Part shown: positions 22,002 through 23,347 of the stretch, one piece after another
Layout of the letters: each line of letters opens with the position of its first letter
Position numbering within the stretch: position 1 is the first letter of the stretch
Virus record (IMG/VR): IMGVR_UViG_3300021963_000671
Location: 1-23,347 of that record
Source: a virus
Direction: 5' to 3' (one strand)
DNA length: 23,347 bases
Notes under the pieces: generated by a model
Told to the model about the DNA's origin: nothing
Seen by the model: only the letters and a program-made list of their open reading frames with translations
Database searches by the model: none
Program-made: the position numbers and the translations under genes

Positions 22002-22244
22002 ATGTTTTGGTTGTGGTTGATTGTTGCTATTACGATTATTTCAGTTGGTGTATATGTTCTTGGTGTGCTTGATTGGGATGAAGATCAAAAGGTAGGCTTG
22101 TTTTGGGCTATCTTTATTGGAGCATTGCTGTGGCCGCTTGTACTTATTGCCGCAGTTATTGTTGGTCCGTTCGTCGGTCTCTTCTGGCTCGGTCATCGTA
22201 AGCGTCAGAAGCTCAAGAAGGAAAAATCTACCACGAATAAATAA
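22002..22244 (+). CDS. Small two-span membrane protein
   Basis: This 80-residue protein has two hydrophobic segments (about 1-23 and 32-64, the second possibly broken in two by a Pro), then a strongly basic tail (HRKRQKLKKEK) that should stay in the cytoplasm. AAGGAG at about 21989-21994 is a good ribosome site. Function unknown. Confidence 0.7.
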   Translation: MFWLWLIVAITIISVGVYVLGVLDWDEDQKVGLFWAIFIGALLWPLVLIAAVIVGPFVGLFWLGHRKRQKLKKEKSTTNK

Positions 22245-22248
22245 GTGA

Positions 22249-22434
22249 ATGGTAGAAGAAAATGGTACTTACTTTGTAGGCATGTCTTTTGAAACCGAGG
22301 ATGACGATGAGATCGTTTTCCCGGTGATGTTCCATACAAAGAATTACAAGGAAGCGCTTACACTCACTCGGTGCATTGCCGCAGGTGATCCAAGAAAACG
22401 AGTGATGTTTGCAGATATTGATGAGGATTTCTAA
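22249..22434 (+). CDS. Small acidic unknown protein
   Basis: This 61-residue protein starts at ATG 22249, four bases after the previous stop. It is acidic at the start (SFETEDDDEIVF, about 13-24) and end (ADIDEDF), with a central helix (NYKEALTLTRCIAAG). It resembles small folded single-domain proteins, but no family is recognised. Confidence 0.6.
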   Translation: MVEENGTYFVGMSFETEDDDEIVFPVMFHTKNYKEALTLTRCIAAGDPRKRVMFADIDEDF

Positions 22435-22435
22435 T

Positions 22436-22780
22436 ATGAAGAAACTTATTGCATCTTTAGTTGTCGGTAGTATGCTAATCTCTACTCCTGCCTTTGCTGA
22501 TCATCGCCGTGATCGAGATCATGTCCAGCAAGAGCGCCGTAAAAGTGGTTGTGGCTGGCTTTGTGGCGCCATCATCGGCGGTGTTGTAGTTGGTGCTCTG
22601 AGCTCGGGTAATCGCGGTCGCGAGAGGGATCGTGAGAGAGAAAGAGATTACGAGCCATACGAAGAAATCCGCTACTACCCACCTGATTATAGATATGATA
22701 GACGTTATTGTGTTCGCGAACAGATTACTGAATGGCGTCGAGGCGAACGCTACGTTTATTGGGAAACCCGTTGTAACTAA
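22436..22780 (+). CDS. Exported Gly- and Arg-rich protein
   Basis: This 114-residue protein starts at ATG 22436; it has a clean Sec signal peptide (MKKLIASLVVGSMLISTPAFA, cut after AFA at about 21). The mature part has a basic region, a short Gly-rich hydrophobic stretch (GAIIGGVVVGAL, about 44-55) and repeated Arg-Asp/Glu residues, ending in a Cys-containing YVYWETRCN tail. The Gly-rich segment might insert in a membrane. It looks like envelope proteins of bacteria and may be host-derived. It is next to another exported protein. Confidence 0.75.
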   Translation: MKKLIASLVVGSMLISTPAFADHRRDRDHVQQERRKSGCGWLCGAIIGGVVVGALSSGNRGRERDRERERDYEPYEEIRYYPPDYRYDRRYCVREQITEWRRGERYVYWETRCN

Positions 22781-22790
22781 GGAATAATAC

Positions 22791-23228
22791 ATGAAGAATT
22801 TTATCGCGCTAGCACTCGTCATGCTGGCAACTCCAGCTATCGCACAGAAGACGCCTGTCGGTGTGACGTATGATACTACCATTGTCCGTGCGATTGATGG
22901 TGATACGATCGTAATCACTGCACCATACCTACCAGCTCCTTTGAAGCCTGAACTCGGTGTTCGAATCTTCGGTGTTGATACACCTGAAAAGAGCTTTCGT
23001 GCCAAGTGTGAGAGCGAGAAGAAGCGCGGCGAACAGTCTTCTGAATTCACCAATTTGGTAATCAAATCTACAAAGAAGCATCAGGTTGTTCTGTACGATT
23101 GGGATAAGTTCGGCGGCCGTGTTCTTGGAGATATTCTCCTTGATGGTATGAGCCTTCGAGATCTTCTCATCAAGAACGGTTTTGCACGTGCATATTTTGG
23201 TGATGCAAAGCAATCTTGGTGCAATTAA
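22791..23228 (+). CDS. Exported thermonuclease (SNase-like)
   Basis: This 145-residue protein has a Sec signal peptide (about 1-18, LATPAIA before the cut) and a staphylococcal-nuclease fold. Catalytic and metal residues are visible: R58 (GVRIFGVDTPE), D63 and E66 in the same stretch, D36/D38 (AIDGDTI), and R110 (DKFGGRVLG). The NGFARAY near the C-terminus is also typical. The enzyme would cut DNA or RNA in the periplasm or outside the cell. It lies 10 bases after the other exported protein and just before the tmRNA promoter. Confidence 0.9.
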   Translation: MKNFIALALVMLATPAIAQKTPVGVTYDTTIVRAIDGDTIVITAPYLPAPLKPELGVRIFGVDTPEKSFRAKCESEKKRGEQSSEFTNLVIKSTKKHQVVLYDWDKFGGRVLGDILLDGMSLRDLLIKNGFARAYFGDAKQSWCN

Positions 23229-23231
23229 GCA

Positions 23232-23260
23232 TGTACAATTAAAGCCCGTTGGGGTATAAA
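23232..23260 (+). promoter_or_regulatory. Phage promoter, copy 7, for the tmRNA
   Basis: TGTACA 23232-23237 and TATAAA 23255-23260 are 17 bases apart, with four G before the -10. The -10 region reads TATAAATA (23255-23262), which is also the consensus of T4 late promoters, so early or late use cannot be told apart. The start of transcription would fall near 23267, just before the tmRNA segment. Confidence 0.7.
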
Positions 23261-23268
23261 TAGAATAT

Positions 23269-23347
23269 CAGTTGTTGACAATCAACAATAAAGGCGGAAA
23301 GACCGGGGTTCGACTCCCCGCACCTCCACCATGGACACACAGTCTTT
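23269..23347 (+). ncRNA. ssrA: Circularly permuted tmRNA gene, acceptor piece and start of the intervening segment (partial)
   Basis: Bases 23301-23331 form the 3' end of a tmRNA. The T-stem CGGGG (23304-23308) pairs with CCCCG (23316-23320) around the loop TTCGACT; CACCTCC follows (23321-23327), then A and a genome-encoded CCA (23329-23331). No GGAGGTG or wobble partner for CACCTCC lies upstream in tRNA range, and D and anticodon arms are missing. In two-piece tmRNA genes the acceptor half is encoded first, so the 5' partner and tag reading frame should lie downstream, past the window. The start at about 23269 is set from the promoter and is approximate; 23332-23347 is the beginning of the spacer. 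A 7-base hairpin (23272-23288) lies near the 5' end. Confidence 0.75.

Noticed and set aside
22475-23065. Minus-strand open frame (196 codons) opposite the exported proteins
   Set aside because: The plus-strand genes have signal peptides and a catalytic family match; the reverse frame has neither motif nor operon context.
23275-23280. TTGACA as a -35 box before the tmRNA 3' end
   Set aside because: It is part of a 7-base hairpin, and no -10-like box lies 16-18 bases downstream.
23257-23331. Conventional tRNA gene ending at the CCA at 23331
   Set aside because: The T-arm and CCA are fine, but there is no 5' acceptor strand matching CACCTCC and no D or anticodon stem in the 75 bases upstream.
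1-23347. CRISPR arrays, insertion sequences, integrase or attachment sites
   Set aside because: No regularly spaced repeats, transposase or integrase motifs, or tRNA-linked direct repeats were seen in the window.

Overview
This window reads as part of a large lytic, T4-like (Straboviridae-related) tailed phage genome. All supported genes lie on the + strand. They are packed with 1-4 base stop/start overlaps, and no stretch over 300 bases lacks a gene. The T4-type signature genes are a gp61-like primase, an Rnh-like 5'-3' exonuclease, class Ia ribonucleotide reductase NrdA/NrdB, PhoH, a FmdB-like protein and a GIY-YIG protein. A Gram-negative host is indicated by an embedded Rz/Rz1-type spanin pair. 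A circularly permuted (two-piece) tmRNA beginning at the right edge points to a lineage with permuted tmRNA. Alphaproteobacteria fit best in my view, but some cyanobacteria and betaproteobacteria also have split tmRNAs. No species can be named from the sequence alone.

Layout: (1) 1-2723 is the lysis end. It holds an i-spanin with an embedded o-spanin, a single EF-hand mini-protein, three membrane proteins that are holin candidates, and a 2OG-Fe(II) oxygenase. (2) 2731-14805 is one long unit starting at a promoter and primase. It runs through thyX, nrdA, nrdB, a GIY-YIG nuclease, a SpeD homologue and a glutaredoxin, interleaved with small unknown proteins. It ends in a sugar cassette: HAD phosphatase, GT-B glycosyltransferase, GHMP heptose-7-phosphate kinase, phosphoheptose isomerase and methyltransferase. 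(3) 14815-19505 starts at a second promoter. It carries two unknown proteins, the RNase H-like exonuclease, a T4-like unknown, small proteins, PhoH and a PD-(D/E)XK nuclease, and closes with a textbook UUCG terminator. (4) 19505-20700 is an accessory block of very small unknown proteins with four copies of the same promoter. (5) 20701-23228 holds a DUF932-family protein, small unknowns and two genes for exported proteins, one a thermonuclease. (6) 23232-23347 is a promoter followed by the start of a permuted tmRNA gene.

The genes work together as a nucleotide factory (NrdA/NrdB, glutaredoxin, ThyX) feeding replication and DNA processing (primase, exonuclease, PD-(D/E)XK nuclease). They also include a surface or DNA sugar pathway, polyamine metabolism (SpeD) and host lysis. 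The strongest new signals are three. The first is a seven-copy promoter family (RCATGTACA, about 17 bases, G-TAnnnT) that partitions the window. The second is the phage permuted tmRNA driven by one of those promoters. The third is the partial heptose pathway.
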